This document shows positions 1 to 7,140 of a stretch of 22,274 bases of DNA, in pieces; position 1 is the first letter of the stretch; every line of letters begins with the position of its first letter. The translations under genes and the position numbers were made by a program. The stretch comes from a virus, in the IMG/VR virus record IMGVR_UViG_3300042905_002828, positions 1 through 22,274 of that record. One strand, 5' to 3'. The notes beneath the pieces were generated by a model. The model had not been told where the DNA came from, did not search any database, and was given only the letters and a program-made list of their open reading frames with translations.

Positions 1-368
1 GAGAAAGAACATATCAAGATTGGTCGATTCAAGTCTATGATTCAAGCATGCCTAATCATGATCTTAGAGCAATGTTTGAACAATGGATTAACCGAATGAA
101 TCACAGAGAAGTTCACACAATTAACTATGATTTAACTTCAGATTGGCAAGTATTGTATGTTGATAATCCTTCTCAAACATATTCTGCCGGACACGGTGAT
201 ACTCCATCTGAAGGTCAAACTGGACATGCTCAAGCAATATTGTTAAGAAATTGCTTCCCGATAGATCTTTCACCAATTGATTTGTCTTATGATTTGACAG
301 ATACTTTCTCAGAGTTTACAGTTACATTGGCTTACGATTTCTGGGAGTATACACAGGGTGGTTTATAA
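1..368 (+). CDS. gp19: Tail tube protein gp19 (3' part, cut by window start)
   Basis: This is the C-terminal part of the T4-type tail tube subunit, whose stacked hexamers form the inner tube of the contractile tail. The frame is already open at base 3, reading E-R-T-Y-Q-D-W-S-I-Q-V-Y, so the ATG at 48 is an internal methionine and the true start lies upstream of the window. Recognisable gp19 landmarks are the RTYQDWSIQVY strand, the FEQWINRMN helix, and the C-terminal PIDLSPIDLSYDLTD...EFTVTLAYDFWEY block. T4 gp19 is about 163 residues and roughly 121 are seen here. The gene precedes portal gp20, as in T4-like phages. No terminator separates it from gp20, so read-through is likely. Confidence 0.9.
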   Translation, partial: ERTYQDWSIQVYDSSMPNHDLRAMFEQWINRMNHREVHTINYDLTSDWQVLYVDNPSQTYSAGHGDTPSEGQTGHAQAILLRNCFPIDLSPIDLSYDLTDTFSEFTVTLAYDFWEYTQGGL

Positions 369-406
369 TTCGCTTTAACGACACTTAACTAGGAGAATTT
401 TATATT

Positions 407-1216
407 ATGGGATTTAAAGATATCTTCGGGTTTTCTATAGGTAAAAAAGAAAAAACCGAAATAAGTACAAATGAACCGTTGCAAGGAGGGCTGGAACAAC
501 CAAAGTCCCAGCCCTCTTTTACTTCACCAGATGACTATGATGGAACTTACATAGTTGAAGGTGGGTTTTATAGTAGTTACTTTGATTTCGGTGGCGCATT
601 AATACAAGAAAATACACAGATACAACAATATAGATCTATGGCGTTGTATCCTGAAGTAGATAGAGCAATACAAGATATTGTAAATGATTCTATCGTATTT
701 GATGACGATCAAGACTGTGTTAAATTAGATTTAGATTATGTTGAAACTGTTTCGGATAACATTAAACATAAAATAAATCAAGAATTTAAAACAATCAAAA
801 AACTTTTAAATTTCTCTAATAAAGCAGATGATATTTTTAGAAGATGGTATATTGATTCTAAACTTTTCTTTCACATAATAATTGACACAGAGTATCCAGA
901 AAAAGGTATTCAAGAATTAAGACCTATTGATCCAACTAAAATACAAAAAATCAGAAAAGTAGAAAAAGAAACAAAAAATGTTAACGGTGTAAACATTGCA
1001 TTAGTAAAGAAAATGGAAGAATTCTATGTTTATACTGATTTAGAAAAAGACTCAATAATGCCTACAACTGTTGGTGGTCTTAAAATAGCATTAGACTCTG
1101 TTTGCTATGTTCCTTCAGGTATGGTCGATAGTGCATCTAAGCGTGTTGTAGGATATCTACAAAAAGCAATAAGACCAATTAATATGTCAAATAGAGGATG
1201 CTGTTGTCATTTATAG
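407..1216 (+). CDS. gp20: Portal protein gp20, N-terminal part (frame broken near 1184)
   Basis: This is the first half of the T4-type portal (head-tail connector) protein, the dodecameric ring through which DNA is packaged. It starts MGFKDIFGF with AGGAG at 391-395, 11 bases before the ATG. The match runs through DDYDGTYIVEGG, the YPEVDRAIQDIVNDSIV block, FRRWYIDSKLFFHIIID and ELRPIDPTKIQKIRKV to KAIRPIN at about residue 259. The frame then runs into ten aberrant residues (ending RGCCCHL) and a stop. The homologous continuation (IEDAVVIYRISRAPERR) resumes at 1191 one frame over. Homologues have an NQLRM-type sequence at the junction that is absent here. The two frames together give about 525 residues, close to T4 gp20 (524). 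Whether this is a real lesion, recoding or a sequence error cannot be told from one sequence. Confidence 0.9.
   Translation: MGFKDIFGFSIGKKEKTEISTNEPLQGGLEQPKSQPSFTSPDDYDGTYIVEGGFYSSYFDFGGALIQENTQIQQYRSMALYPEVDRAIQDIVNDSIVFDDDQDCVKLDLDYVETVSDNIKHKINQEFKTIKKLLNFSNKADDIFRRWYIDSKLFFHIIIDTEYPEKGIQELRPIDPTKIQKIRKVEKETKNVNGVNIALVKKMEEFYVYTDLEKDSIMPTTVGGLKIALDSVCYVPSGMVDSASKRVVGYLQKAIRPINMSNRGCCCHL
483..520 (+). terminator. Terminator-like hairpin inside the gp20 coding region
   Basis: A perfect 9-bp GC-rich stem, GAGGGCTGG (486-494) with CCAGCCCTC (508-516), is extended by a G-U and two A-U pairs (483-485/517-519). The loop is 13 bases and TTTT follows at 517-520. It encodes a variable linker (GGLEQPKSQPSF) between the conserved MGFKDIFGF start and DDYDGTYIVEGG. 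The shape is that of an intrinsic terminator or attenuator, although the T run is short. It may instead be an RNA stability or processing element. Confidence 0.45.
1184..1193 (+). other. Frameshift junction in the portal gene
   Basis: The reading frame must change by +1 between AAT (1181-1183, Asn of RPIN) and ATA-GAG-GAT (1191, Ile-Glu-Asp). Only seven bases (atgtcaa) lie between them. Family members have about four residues here (NQLRM followed by M/I-ED), so the sequence looks as if five bases are missing rather than one being skipped. No recognised slippery heptamer or hairpin is obvious at the junction. Confidence 0.75.
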
Positions 1217-1241
1217 AATATCAAGAGCACCTGAAAGAAGA

Positions 1242-1991
1242 GTGTTTTATGTAGATGTAGGCAATCTTCCTAAGCAAAAAGCTGAACAATATATTTCTAG
1301 TTTGATGAACAAATATAGAAATAAAATTACCTATGATAGTAGATCAGGTGAAATTAAAGATGAAAGAAATCACCAATCAATGTTGGAAGATTTCTGGATT
1401 CCTCGTAGAGAAGGCGGCAAAGGTACGGAAATTTCTCTACTAGATGGTGGTCAAAATCTAGGTCAAATGGAAGATGTGGATTATCTTTTAAAGAAAGTCT
1501 ACAGAGCATTAAATGTACCTATTAGTAGAATGGAAACCACCACCGGGTTTAATTTTGGAAGATCTAGTGAAATAACAAGAGATGAAGTTCAGTTCTATAA
1601 ATTTATTGAAAAACTTAGAAAGCGTTTTTCCTTAATATTCTTGGATCTTTTGAGAAAACAATGCCTATTAAAAGGCATTATGACTGAAAAAGATTGGAAT
1701 GATTTAGAACAAGATATTCGTTTTGATTGGAATAAAGACTCTTATTTCACAGAGTTAAAACAAAACGAAATAATGAGAGAAAAAGTAGATATGATGAATA
1801 TTATGGCAAATTATGTTGGTCAGTTTTATTCTGCAAAATGGATAAGAAAAAATATTCTAAAGCAAACTGAAGATGAAATTGCTGAAATTAACAAACAAAT
1901 ACAGGAAGAACAGGCATCTATGATGCAACAGCAGTTAATGCAACAGCAAATGAACCCAGAACAAGGTCAAGAACAACAAAACGGGCAATAA
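1242..1991 (+). CDS. gp20: Portal protein gp20, C-terminal part (shifted frame)
   Basis: This is the second half of the portal protein. Homology in this frame begins upstream of the listed GTG, at ATA-GAG-GAT (1191), with IEDAVVIYRISRAPERRVFY. The GTG at 1242 is the valine of the conserved R-R-V-F-Y-V-D-V-G motif and probably not a genuine initiation site. Clear gp20 landmarks follow: GNLPKQKAEQYI, YDSRSGEIKDERN, SMLEDFWIPRREGGKGTEI, LNVPISRME and SSEITRDEVQFYKFI. The tail is Gln/Met-rich (QQQLMQQQMNPEQGQEQQN), as is common at portal C-termini. A functional virion needs both halves in one polypeptide, so treat 407-1991 as one gene with a frameshift. Confidence 0.88.
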   Translation: MFYVDVGNLPKQKAEQYISSLMNKYRNKITYDSRSGEIKDERNHQSMLEDFWIPRREGGKGTEISLLDGGQNLGQMEDVDYLLKKVYRALNVPISRMETTTGFNFGRSSEITRDEVQFYKFIEKLRKRFSLIFLDLLRKQCLLKGIMTEKDWNDLEQDIRFDWNKDSYFTELKQNEIMREKVDMMNIMANYVGQFYSAKWIRKNILKQTEDEIAEINKQIQEEQASMMQQQLMQQQMNPEQGQEQQNGQ

Positions 1992-2020
1992 AAAATAATA
2001 TATAGAAATAGGAGATAAAA

Positions 2021-2593
2021 ATGACAAACTTAGAACAAGCCGTCCATCACATTTTAAATAATAACCTTTTAGAAGGTAAAAAAATAATTCAAACATCTTT
2101 ATACGAAAAAATGGGTAAACTCCTAGAAGAAAAACTAGTTGAGTTTGCTCCTACTGTTTTTAGTGAAGAACTAAAAGGCAATCAACACAAAATTGATGCA
2201 AACAAAAATGGTAAAATTGACAAGCACGACTTTAAATTATTGAAAAAGAAAAAGAAAATGAATGAAGAAGATGAAAAGGATGAGGACGAAGAGGATGAGG
2301 ATGAAGAGGACATGAACGAAGAAAAAAAAGATGAGGGTGATGAAGAAGAACCCAAAAAGCATAAGAAGAAAAAAGATAATGACGAGGAAGAAGACGAAGA
2401 CGAAGAGGAAGACGAAGATGAAGATGAGGACGAAGATGAAGACGAGGATATGAATGAGTCATTGACAGAAGAAGAAATGCAAGAAATTTTATCTCAAATT
2501 ATTCAAGAGATTGAAGAAAAAGCAGGACAAGAATTAACAGAAGAAGAAGTTCAGCAAGTTGTTGAAAGATTCTTAGAAGAATTTTCTAACTAA
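2021..2593 (+). CDS. Acidic prohead core protein (gp67/gp68-like) with EF-hand-like loop
   Basis: Position between portal gp20 and protease gp21 is that of the T4 prohead core genes 67/68. This 190-residue protein probably fills the same role as a minor scaffold component degraded by gp21 during head maturation. The N-terminal 45 residues form an amphipathic helix region (ILNNNLLEGKKIIQTSLYEK), as in core proteins of T4-like marine phages. Residues 59-70 (DANKNGKIDKHD) have the 1-3-5-7-9-12 ligand spacing of an EF-hand or dockerin calcium loop. Residues 83-146 are an Asp/Glu tract interrupted by Lys clusters. The C-terminus returns to a Glu-rich helix ending FLEEFSN. There is a good Shine-Dalgarno (AGGAG) before the ATG. 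Only one gene is found here where T4 has two. The core assignment rests on context and composition. Confidence 0.75.
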   Translation: MTNLEQAVHHILNNNLLEGKKIIQTSLYEKMGKLLEEKLVEFAPTVFSEELKGNQHKIDANKNGKIDKHDFKLLKKKKKMNEEDEKDEDEEDEDEEDMNEEKKDEGDEEEPKKHKKKKDNDEEEDEDEEEDEDEDEDEDEDEDMNESLTEEEMQEILSQIIQEIEEKAGQELTEEEVQQVVERFLEEFSN

Positions 2594-2602
2594 AGGTTAA
2601 AC

Positions 2603-3250
2603 ATGAAGCTTATAACAGAGACATTAGAAACATTAAAACCTATTGTTGAATCCAAAGAAGATGGGAAAAAATCTTATTTTCTTGAGGGAATTATGTTACA
2701 GGCTGAAACTGTTAACAGAAATGGAAGAAAATATCCATTAATAATTTTAGAAAATGAAATAGGAAGATATCACCAAAATTTTATAGTAAAGAAAAGAGCT
2801 TTAGGTGAATTAAACCACCCTCAAGGTCCTACTGTTAATTTAGATCGTGTTTCACATATGATTGTGGAATTAAAGAAAAATGGAAATGACTTTATAGGAA
2901 GAGCAAAAATTCTTTGTGAAACTCCTATGGGAAACATTGTAAAAAATCTAATTGATGAAGGTGCTTTGTTAGGTGTTTCTTCACGCGGCATGGGTTCATT
3001 GAAAAAAGTAAATGAAATCAATGAAGTTCAACCAGATTTTACTCTCTCTGCAATTGATATAGTCGCAGATCCTTCAGCACCAAATGCTTTCGTAAATGGA
3101 ATAATGGAAGGCAAAGAGTGGGTATGGGATAATGGTATATTAAAAGAAACTGTTATCAACTCCTACCATAAAGAAATAACCAAAACCTCTAGAAAAAATT
3201 TAGAGAAAAAAGCAATACAATTGTTTGAAGATTTCCTAAGAAGGATCTAA
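2603..3250 (+). CDS. gp21: Prohead core protein protease gp21
   Basis: This is the T4-type serine protease (herpesvirus protease-like fold) that cleaves scaffold, capsid and internal proteins in the prohead before DNA packaging. At 215 residues it is close to T4 gp21 (212). Visible motifs are the N-terminal YFLEGIMLQAETVNRNGRKYP block, the catalytic-histidine motif GELNHPQ (His72), and the catalytic-serine motif LGVSSRGMGSL (Ser126/127 region). DIVADPSAPNAFV is also characteristic. The ATG at 2603 follows the core gene by nine bases, with AAGG nearby. It sits directly upstream of its presumed substrates, the 3252 gene product, gp22 and gp23. Family identification is secure; assignment of the exact catalytic triad is by motif only. 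Confidence 0.95.
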   Translation: MKLITETLETLKPIVESKEDGKKSYFLEGIMLQAETVNRNGRKYPLIILENEIGRYHQNFIVKKRALGELNHPQGPTVNLDRVSHMIVELKKNGNDFIGRAKILCETPMGNIVKNLIDEGALLGVSSRGMGSLKKVNEINEVQPDFTLSAIDIVADPSAPNAFVNGIMEGKEWVWDNGILKETVINSYHKEITKTSRKNLEKKAIQLFEDFLRRI

Positions 3251-3251
3251 A

Positions 3252-3998
3252 ATGTACGCATATATTTCAGAAGAAAATCTAATAGAATTAGAAAAATTTA
3301 ATGCTTGGAAAAAACAACAAGCAATAAATGAAATTTTTAGCACATTAGGTGCAATGATTCGACCCGCATATCAAGCCGCAACTGCTATTAGACAAGTTGG
3401 TTCTGGTATTGCATCAGGAGCAAGAGCAGTAGGATCTGCCGTTGCTAAACCTGTTAGGGGTGCTATTTCTGTTGGAAGAACTGCAAAAAATATAGGTGCA
3501 GGATTAATAGATCCAGCAAAACAAGCAATTGGTGCAGTTGGTTCTGCTTTTTCAGATATTCCTAAAATTGAAAAAGGTAGAGAGCAAACTAGAGTTTTAG
3601 CAAATCAAATGATTGCAAGTAGAGGATTAAGAGGAAATGCTGCAGCTGCAACCCGAGAAATGCCAAAAATATATGCAAATAAAGCATATGGTGCTTTGGG
3701 AGACAGACTTCGACAAAGAATTGTTGGAAGTCTCGATCAAGCAAAACAAAATATAAGCGCAGCAATAGGTCCAGCTAAACCGGGCGCCGGGTTATTATCA
3801 AGAGTTGCAAGATCTGCCGGCGGCGCACTTTATGATACTGCTAGGGAACGACTTTCTACCCCAGTAAAAACAAATACAGGAACTTCTGGTAGAAGATATG
3901 GTCAACCTGTTGGCAGTGGTGGTATATTTTCTAAAGAAAATCAAAAATTATTTGTTAGTAACTTTGCTAAAAGATTTGCAGCACAACCAGAAGAGTAA
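3252..3998 (+). CDS. Gly/Ala-rich basic protein between gp21 and gp22, function unknown
   Basis: I do not recognise this 248-residue protein. After a helical, charged N-terminus (MYAYISEENLIELEKFNAWK), residues from about 35 to 100 are dominated by Ala, Gly and small residues with repeated GxxxG/GxxxA-like spacing (VGSGIASGARAVGSAVAKP). A basic region rich in Arg, Lys, Gln and Gly follows and the end is Phe/Lys-rich. There is no signal peptide and no clear transmembrane helix. The N-terminus contains LxE/IxE-type tripeptides (YISE, NLIE) that could be gp21 cleavage sites. The gene starts one base after the gp21 stop and is followed by the gp22 promoter region. Location in the head-assembly cluster and basic composition suggest an internal head protein packaged with DNA, but this is inference only. 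Confidence 0.7.
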   Translation: MYAYISEENLIELEKFNAWKKQQAINEIFSTLGAMIRPAYQAATAIRQVGSGIASGARAVGSAVAKPVRGAISVGRTAKNIGAGLIDPAKQAIGAVGSAFSDIPKIEKGREQTRVLANQMIASRGLRGNAAAATREMPKIYANKAYGALGDRLRQRIVGSLDQAKQNISAAIGPAKPGAGLLSRVARSAGGALYDTARERLSTPVKTNTGTSGRRYGQPVGSGGIFSKENQKLFVSNFAKRFAAQPEE

Positions 3999-4043
3999 AA
4001 TGTTTGTTGTACACATTGCGTTAATGTGAAAAAATTAATTATT

Positions 4044-4070
4044 CTAAATATAAATGCCAAAAGTGGAGGA
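4044..4070 (+). promoter_or_regulatory. Candidate late promoter and strong RBS for gp22
   Basis: In the 80-base gap before gp22, TATAAATG (4049-4056) matches the T4 late promoter TATAAATA at 7 of 8 positions. It overlaps CTAAATA (4044-4050), which I recall as a late motif in marine T4-like phages. GGAGGA at 4065-4070 is a strong Shine-Dalgarno eight bases before a GTG start. A nine-codon ATG frame (4000-4029) in the gap looks fortuitous. Confidence 0.5.
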
Positions 4071-4078
4071 AACACAAA

Positions 4079-5032
4079 GTGAAAAATAAGAAACAAGTTC
4101 AAGAAGAAACAGATGGTTACTCATCAACCCAATTATATCACGACGCTGACGGAAAAGGCGCAATGTTGGGAACTCTTGCCGCAGATGACAATGCAGCCAA
4201 AAATATGGCTACATTAAGTCCCGGCGGTAACAAGGGAGAAGCAGAAGAAAAGAAAACAGAAGATGAAGAAGAAACAAATGAGCAATTAGAGATCAATATC
4301 AATGATACACTAAATGCTTTATTTGAAGGTTCCAATGCATCTCCTGAATTCGTTGAAAAAATCAAAACAGTATTTATTGCTGCATTAAATGAAAAACTTT
4401 CAACAATGGAAGATGCTATGGTAGAAGCATCAAAAGAAATAATTCAAGAACAAATTCAAGAAAATGTTTCATCCATAGTTGAACAAGTAGACCAGTATCT
4501 AAATTATGTTGTAGAAGAATGGTCAACTGAAAATAAACTAGCAATTGAAAACGGATTCCGTACAGAAATTGCTGAAAACTTTATTCTCGGACTTAAGGAA
4601 TTGTTCCAAAACAGTTTCATTGATGTTCCTGAAGAAAAGTACGATATTCTAGACGATTTGTTTAACACAAATGCAGAACTAGAAAAAGCAGCAAACGAAG
4701 TTATTGCTGAAAATCTTCAACTTAAAAATGAAATTCTTGCTCATAAGTGTGCAGAATCTTTCATTGAAATAAGTGAAAATTTGGCAGACACAGAAGTAGA
4801 AAAACTTGCTAAATTATCAGAAAATATTGAGTTCGATAGCGTTGAACAATACACAGAAAAAGTAAAAATTCTTAAAGAATCATACTTTGGACCAAACGCT
4901 AAAAACACTGTAATTTCTGATGAAACTACAGCAACATCGTCAAAACCAACTGGTGCAGATCCGCTTATGGAAAACTATGTAAAAACCATCAGCAATCAGT
5001 TGAAATTAACAAATACACCTCGTAAAAACTAA
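4079..5032 (+). CDS. gp22: Prohead scaffold (core) protein gp22
   Basis: This is the major internal scaffold around which gp23 assembles, later degraded by gp21. It starts at a GTG at 4079 preceded by GGAGGA. The 317-residue product is longer than T4 gp22 (269). It has a low-complexity acidic segment (EAEEKKTEDEEETNEQ, residues ~55-70), long helical and coiled-coil-prone stretches, and the family block YVVEEWSTENKLAIENG...FIDVPEEKYDILDDL in the middle. The end, MENYVKTISNQLK, is typical. Several LxE tripeptides could serve as protease sites. It lies directly before gp23, as in all T4-like head clusters. Use of a GTG start with a strong RBS is mildly unusual for a highly made protein. Confidence 0.9.
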   Translation: MKNKKQVQEETDGYSSTQLYHDADGKGAMLGTLAADDNAAKNMATLSPGGNKGEAEEKKTEDEEETNEQLEININDTLNALFEGSNASPEFVEKIKTVFIAALNEKLSTMEDAMVEASKEIIQEQIQENVSSIVEQVDQYLNYVVEEWSTENKLAIENGFRTEIAENFILGLKELFQNSFIDVPEEKYDILDDLFNTNAELEKAANEVIAENLQLKNEILAHKCAESFIEISENLADTEVEKLAKLSENIEFDSVEQYTEKVKILKESYFGPNAKNTVISDETTATSSKPTGADPLMENYVKTISNQLKLTNTPRKN

Positions 5033-5071
5033 TTGTAAAAGTTCAAATTAATATATAATAATAACAAGGAG
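5033..5071 (+). promoter_or_regulatory. Candidate promoter and RBS upstream of gp23
   Basis: TATAAT at 5054-5059, continuing into TATAATAA, lies in an AT-only stretch before gp23. A poor -35-like TTGTAA (5033-5038) is 15 bases upstream. It is also two mismatches from the T4 late element TATAAATA. AAGGAG at 5066-5071 is a strong Shine-Dalgarno six bases before the ATG. Promoter class is uncertain. Confidence 0.35.
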
Positions 5072-5077
5072 ATAAAG

Positions 5078-6490
5078 ATGGACTTTAATTCAGTAACACC
5101 GTATGACACACTAGTAGAAAAATGGGAACCCGTTCTTAATCACAACGAGCTTCCCGAAATCAATGATGTACACAAGCGCAGAGTAACTGCTGTTCTCTTA
5201 GAGAATCAACGCAAAGCTCTCAACGAAGGAATGCTTACAGAAACTCCCGTCAATGCTATGGGTGGTAACTTTGCCACAGGTCAAGTTAACATCGGTGGTA
5301 TGGGTGCTAACAGCAATCTTGCTGGTTATGATCCAATTCTAATCAGCCTTGTTCGTCGTGCAATGCCCAACATCGTAGCATACGATATTGCTGGCGTTCA
5401 ACCAATGACTGCTCCCACCGGATTGATCTTCGCAATGAGATCAAGATATAACACACAAGGTGGAGAGGAAGCAAGATTTGATGAAGCATGGCCAGCATGG
5501 TCAGGTGCTACTGGTGCTTGCGGTGCATATAATGCTGCAATGTTGGCCGGTCACACCTTGGGTGTTGAACCAATCACATCAACAGGAACAAGAAACGATT
5601 TGTTCTCTAAGTTCCGTGGTATATTGACAACACAAGCAGAACAATTGGGTGGTCCTAGCGATTCATATCAGTTCCGTGAAATGGCCTTCAGCATTGAGCG
5701 TGTTGCCGTCGAAGCAAGAACACGCGCACTAAAGGCAGAATACACAACTGAGTTGGCTCAAGACCTTAAGGCTGTTCACGGTCTAGATGCTGAGTCAGAA
5801 CTCGCCAACATTCTAAGCACAGAAATCTTGAACGAAATCAACCGTGAAATTATTCGTTCAGTCTACACCATCGCCAAGACAGGTGCTCAAAACGCCGACT
5901 TGGCTGGTGCAGGAAACGGTGTCTACGATGTTCTCGCTGACTCTGACGGTCGTTGGAGTGCAGAACGCTTCCGTGGACTAATGTTCCAGATTGAGCGCGA
6001 AGCAAACCTAATCGCCAAGCAAACTCGTAGAGGAAAGGGTAACTTCATCCTATGCAGCGCAGATGTCGCTTCTGCTCTCGCAATGGGTGGATTCCTAAAC
6101 CTCTCTCCTGCTCTCAATGTTCAAATGAATGTTGATGACACAGGAAATGTGTTTGCCGGTGTATTAAACGGTAAGTTCAAGGTATTCATCGACCCATTCG
6201 TTAAGGAAGGCGTAGATTTCTGCATGGTTGGTTATAAGGGTTCATCTCCTTATGACGCCGGTATGTTCTACTGCCCATATGTTCCTCTACAAATGGTCCG
6301 TGCAGTATCTCAAGATACATTCCAACCCAAGATTGGATTCAAGACTCGTTACGGAATGGTCGCTAACCCCTTCGCTAAGGGTCGTACAGCAATCACCACC
6401 AACACCGATGGTTTGGATGCAAACAGCAATGTCTACTACAGACTCTTTGCAATCAAGAACCTCCACGGTCAAACTGGTGGAACAACCTGA
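5078..6490 (+). CDS. gp23: Major capsid protein gp23
   Basis: This is the HK97-fold major capsid subunit of the prolate head. At 470 residues it is shorter than T4 gp23 (521) and close to the marine T4-like size. Landmarks include NSNLAGYDPILISLVRRAMPN and GVQPMTAPTGLIFAMRSRY, MAFSIERVAVEARTRALKAEYT with DLKAVHGLDAE in the E-loop/P-domain region, and GKGNFILCSADVASAL. The N-terminal propeptide probably ends at an L-T-E site (residues 53-55, followed by TPVNAM), fitting gp21 specificity. Codon use differs from the neighbours, with many C-ending codons and clearly higher GC; this is expected for a very highly expressed gene and not evidence of transfer. A strong terminator follows immediately. 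Confidence 0.97.
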   Translation: MDFNSVTPYDTLVEKWEPVLNHNELPEINDVHKRRVTAVLLENQRKALNEGMLTETPVNAMGGNFATGQVNIGGMGANSNLAGYDPILISLVRRAMPNIVAYDIAGVQPMTAPTGLIFAMRSRYNTQGGEEARFDEAWPAWSGATGACGAYNAAMLAGHTLGVEPITSTGTRNDLFSKFRGILTTQAEQLGGPSDSYQFREMAFSIERVAVEARTRALKAEYTTELAQDLKAVHGLDAESELANILSTEILNEINREIIRSVYTIAKTGAQNADLAGAGNGVYDVLADSDGRWSAERFRGLMFQIEREANLIAKQTRRGKGNFILCSADVASALAMGGFLNLSPALNVQMNVDDTGNVFAGVLNGKFKVFIDPFVKEGVDFCMVGYKGSSPYDAGMFYCPYVPLQMVRAVSQDTFQPKIGFKTRYGMVANPFAKGRTAITTNTDGLDANSNVYYRLFAIKNLHGQTGGTT

Positions 6491-6515
6491 GTTAAGTCAC
6501 ATCTAAATTGATTCG

Positions 6516-6550
6516 AAACCGAGGGGAGAAATACCCCTCGGTTTTGTTTT
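6516..6550 (+). terminator. Intrinsic terminator after gp23
   Basis: An 11-bp perfect stem, AAACCGAGGGG (6516-6526) with CCCCTCGGTTT (6534-6544), has a 7-base loop (agaaata). The T tract TTTTGTTTT (6542-6550) follows. It lies 26 bases after the gp23 stop and should end the abundant capsid transcript. Confidence 0.9.
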
Positions 6551-6557
6551 ATAAATA
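6550..6557 (+). promoter_or_regulatory. T4-type late promoter TATAAATA
   Basis: An exact TATAAATA, the T4 late promoter element recognised by gp55, begins on the last T of the terminator tract. The element normally spans about -13 to -6, so the predicted start falls at 6563, the A of the next gene's ATG. There is no room for a Shine-Dalgarno. Presence of gp55 in this window supports the call. Confidence 0.65.
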
Positions 6558-6562
6558 TTAGT

Positions 6563-7138
6563 ATGACCAGTTATACAGATTATTTTAATAATTTGCCTCA
6601 ATCGGTAAAAGACAAATTACCGGGTGATTTATTAGCAACAAATCCAAAAGAACCAGTAAATAAAAACAATCTAACAACAAATAAATTTTTGTTGTATATT
6701 CCTAGATTACCGACTGTAACATACTTTTGCCAAAGAGCAAATCTACCCTCTATATTCTTCGGTAATGCGGTACAAAGCACTCCAACGGGTCTAGGACCAA
6801 TCAGCAGACCAGGCACAAGACAAACCTATGAAGACTTACAGATTGGATTTATAGTTGATGAAGACATGCGTAACTGGTTAGAAGTTCATGATTGGATGAC
6901 TTCTTTGGGGTCTAATCTAGGCACAAAAGATGTTCTAAAAGAACACCAAAAAACATCAAATATTGCCTTATATGTTTTAAATAGTTCATATAATATAAAT
7001 CTAACAGTAACTTTTCACAATGCTTTTCCTATGTCTTTATCTGGTTTAGATTTTGATGTTTCTGTTCAAGATATAGATCCTATATTATCAACGGCCACAT
7101 TCTCATACACACATTACACAATAGCTCGCCAACAATAA
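6563..7138 (+). CDS. Tail-tube-fold virion protein, probably gp3-like tail completion/sheath stabiliser
   Basis: This 191-residue structural protein resembles the gp19-like family of tail tube and tail-terminating proteins. Visible blocks are NKFLLYIPRLPTVTYFCQRA, NLPSIFFGNAVQSTPTG, QIGFIVDEDMRNWLEVHDWM and a beta-rich C-terminal half (ALYVLNSSYNINLTVTFHNAFP). From memory of marine T4-like genomes, the gene between gp23 and uvsY is usually annotated gp3, which caps the tail tube and stabilises the sheath. The position fits, but I could not compare sequences. It has its own late promoter directly upstream and no Shine-Dalgarno. It could equally be an extra tube-like or baseplate-tube (gp48/gp54-like) protein. 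Confidence 0.75.
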   Translation: MTSYTDYFNNLPQSVKDKLPGDLLATNPKEPVNKNNLTTNKFLLYIPRLPTVTYFCQRANLPSIFFGNAVQSTPTGLGPISRPGTRQTYEDLQIGFIVDEDMRNWLEVHDWMTSLGSNLGTKDVLKEHQKTSNIALYVLNSSYNINLTVTFHNAFPMSLSGLDFDVSVQDIDPILSTATFSYTHYTIARQQ

Positions 7139-7140
7139 GC

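Noticed and set aside
2232-2462. Open frame on the minus strand with Leu/Arg/His-rich translation
   Set aside because: It is the mirror of the GAT/GAA/GAG acidic repeat of the core protein; low complexity keeps the antisense frame open.
3779-3792. GC-rich partial palindrome (ACCGGGCGCCGGGT)
   Set aside because: Only the central six bases are perfectly symmetric, there is no T tract, and it is explained by Pro/Gly/Ala codons.
6228-6506. Overlapping plus-strand frame at the end of gp23
   Set aside because: It is a shadow frame in the highly conserved gp23 coding region, without RBS or recognisable sequence.
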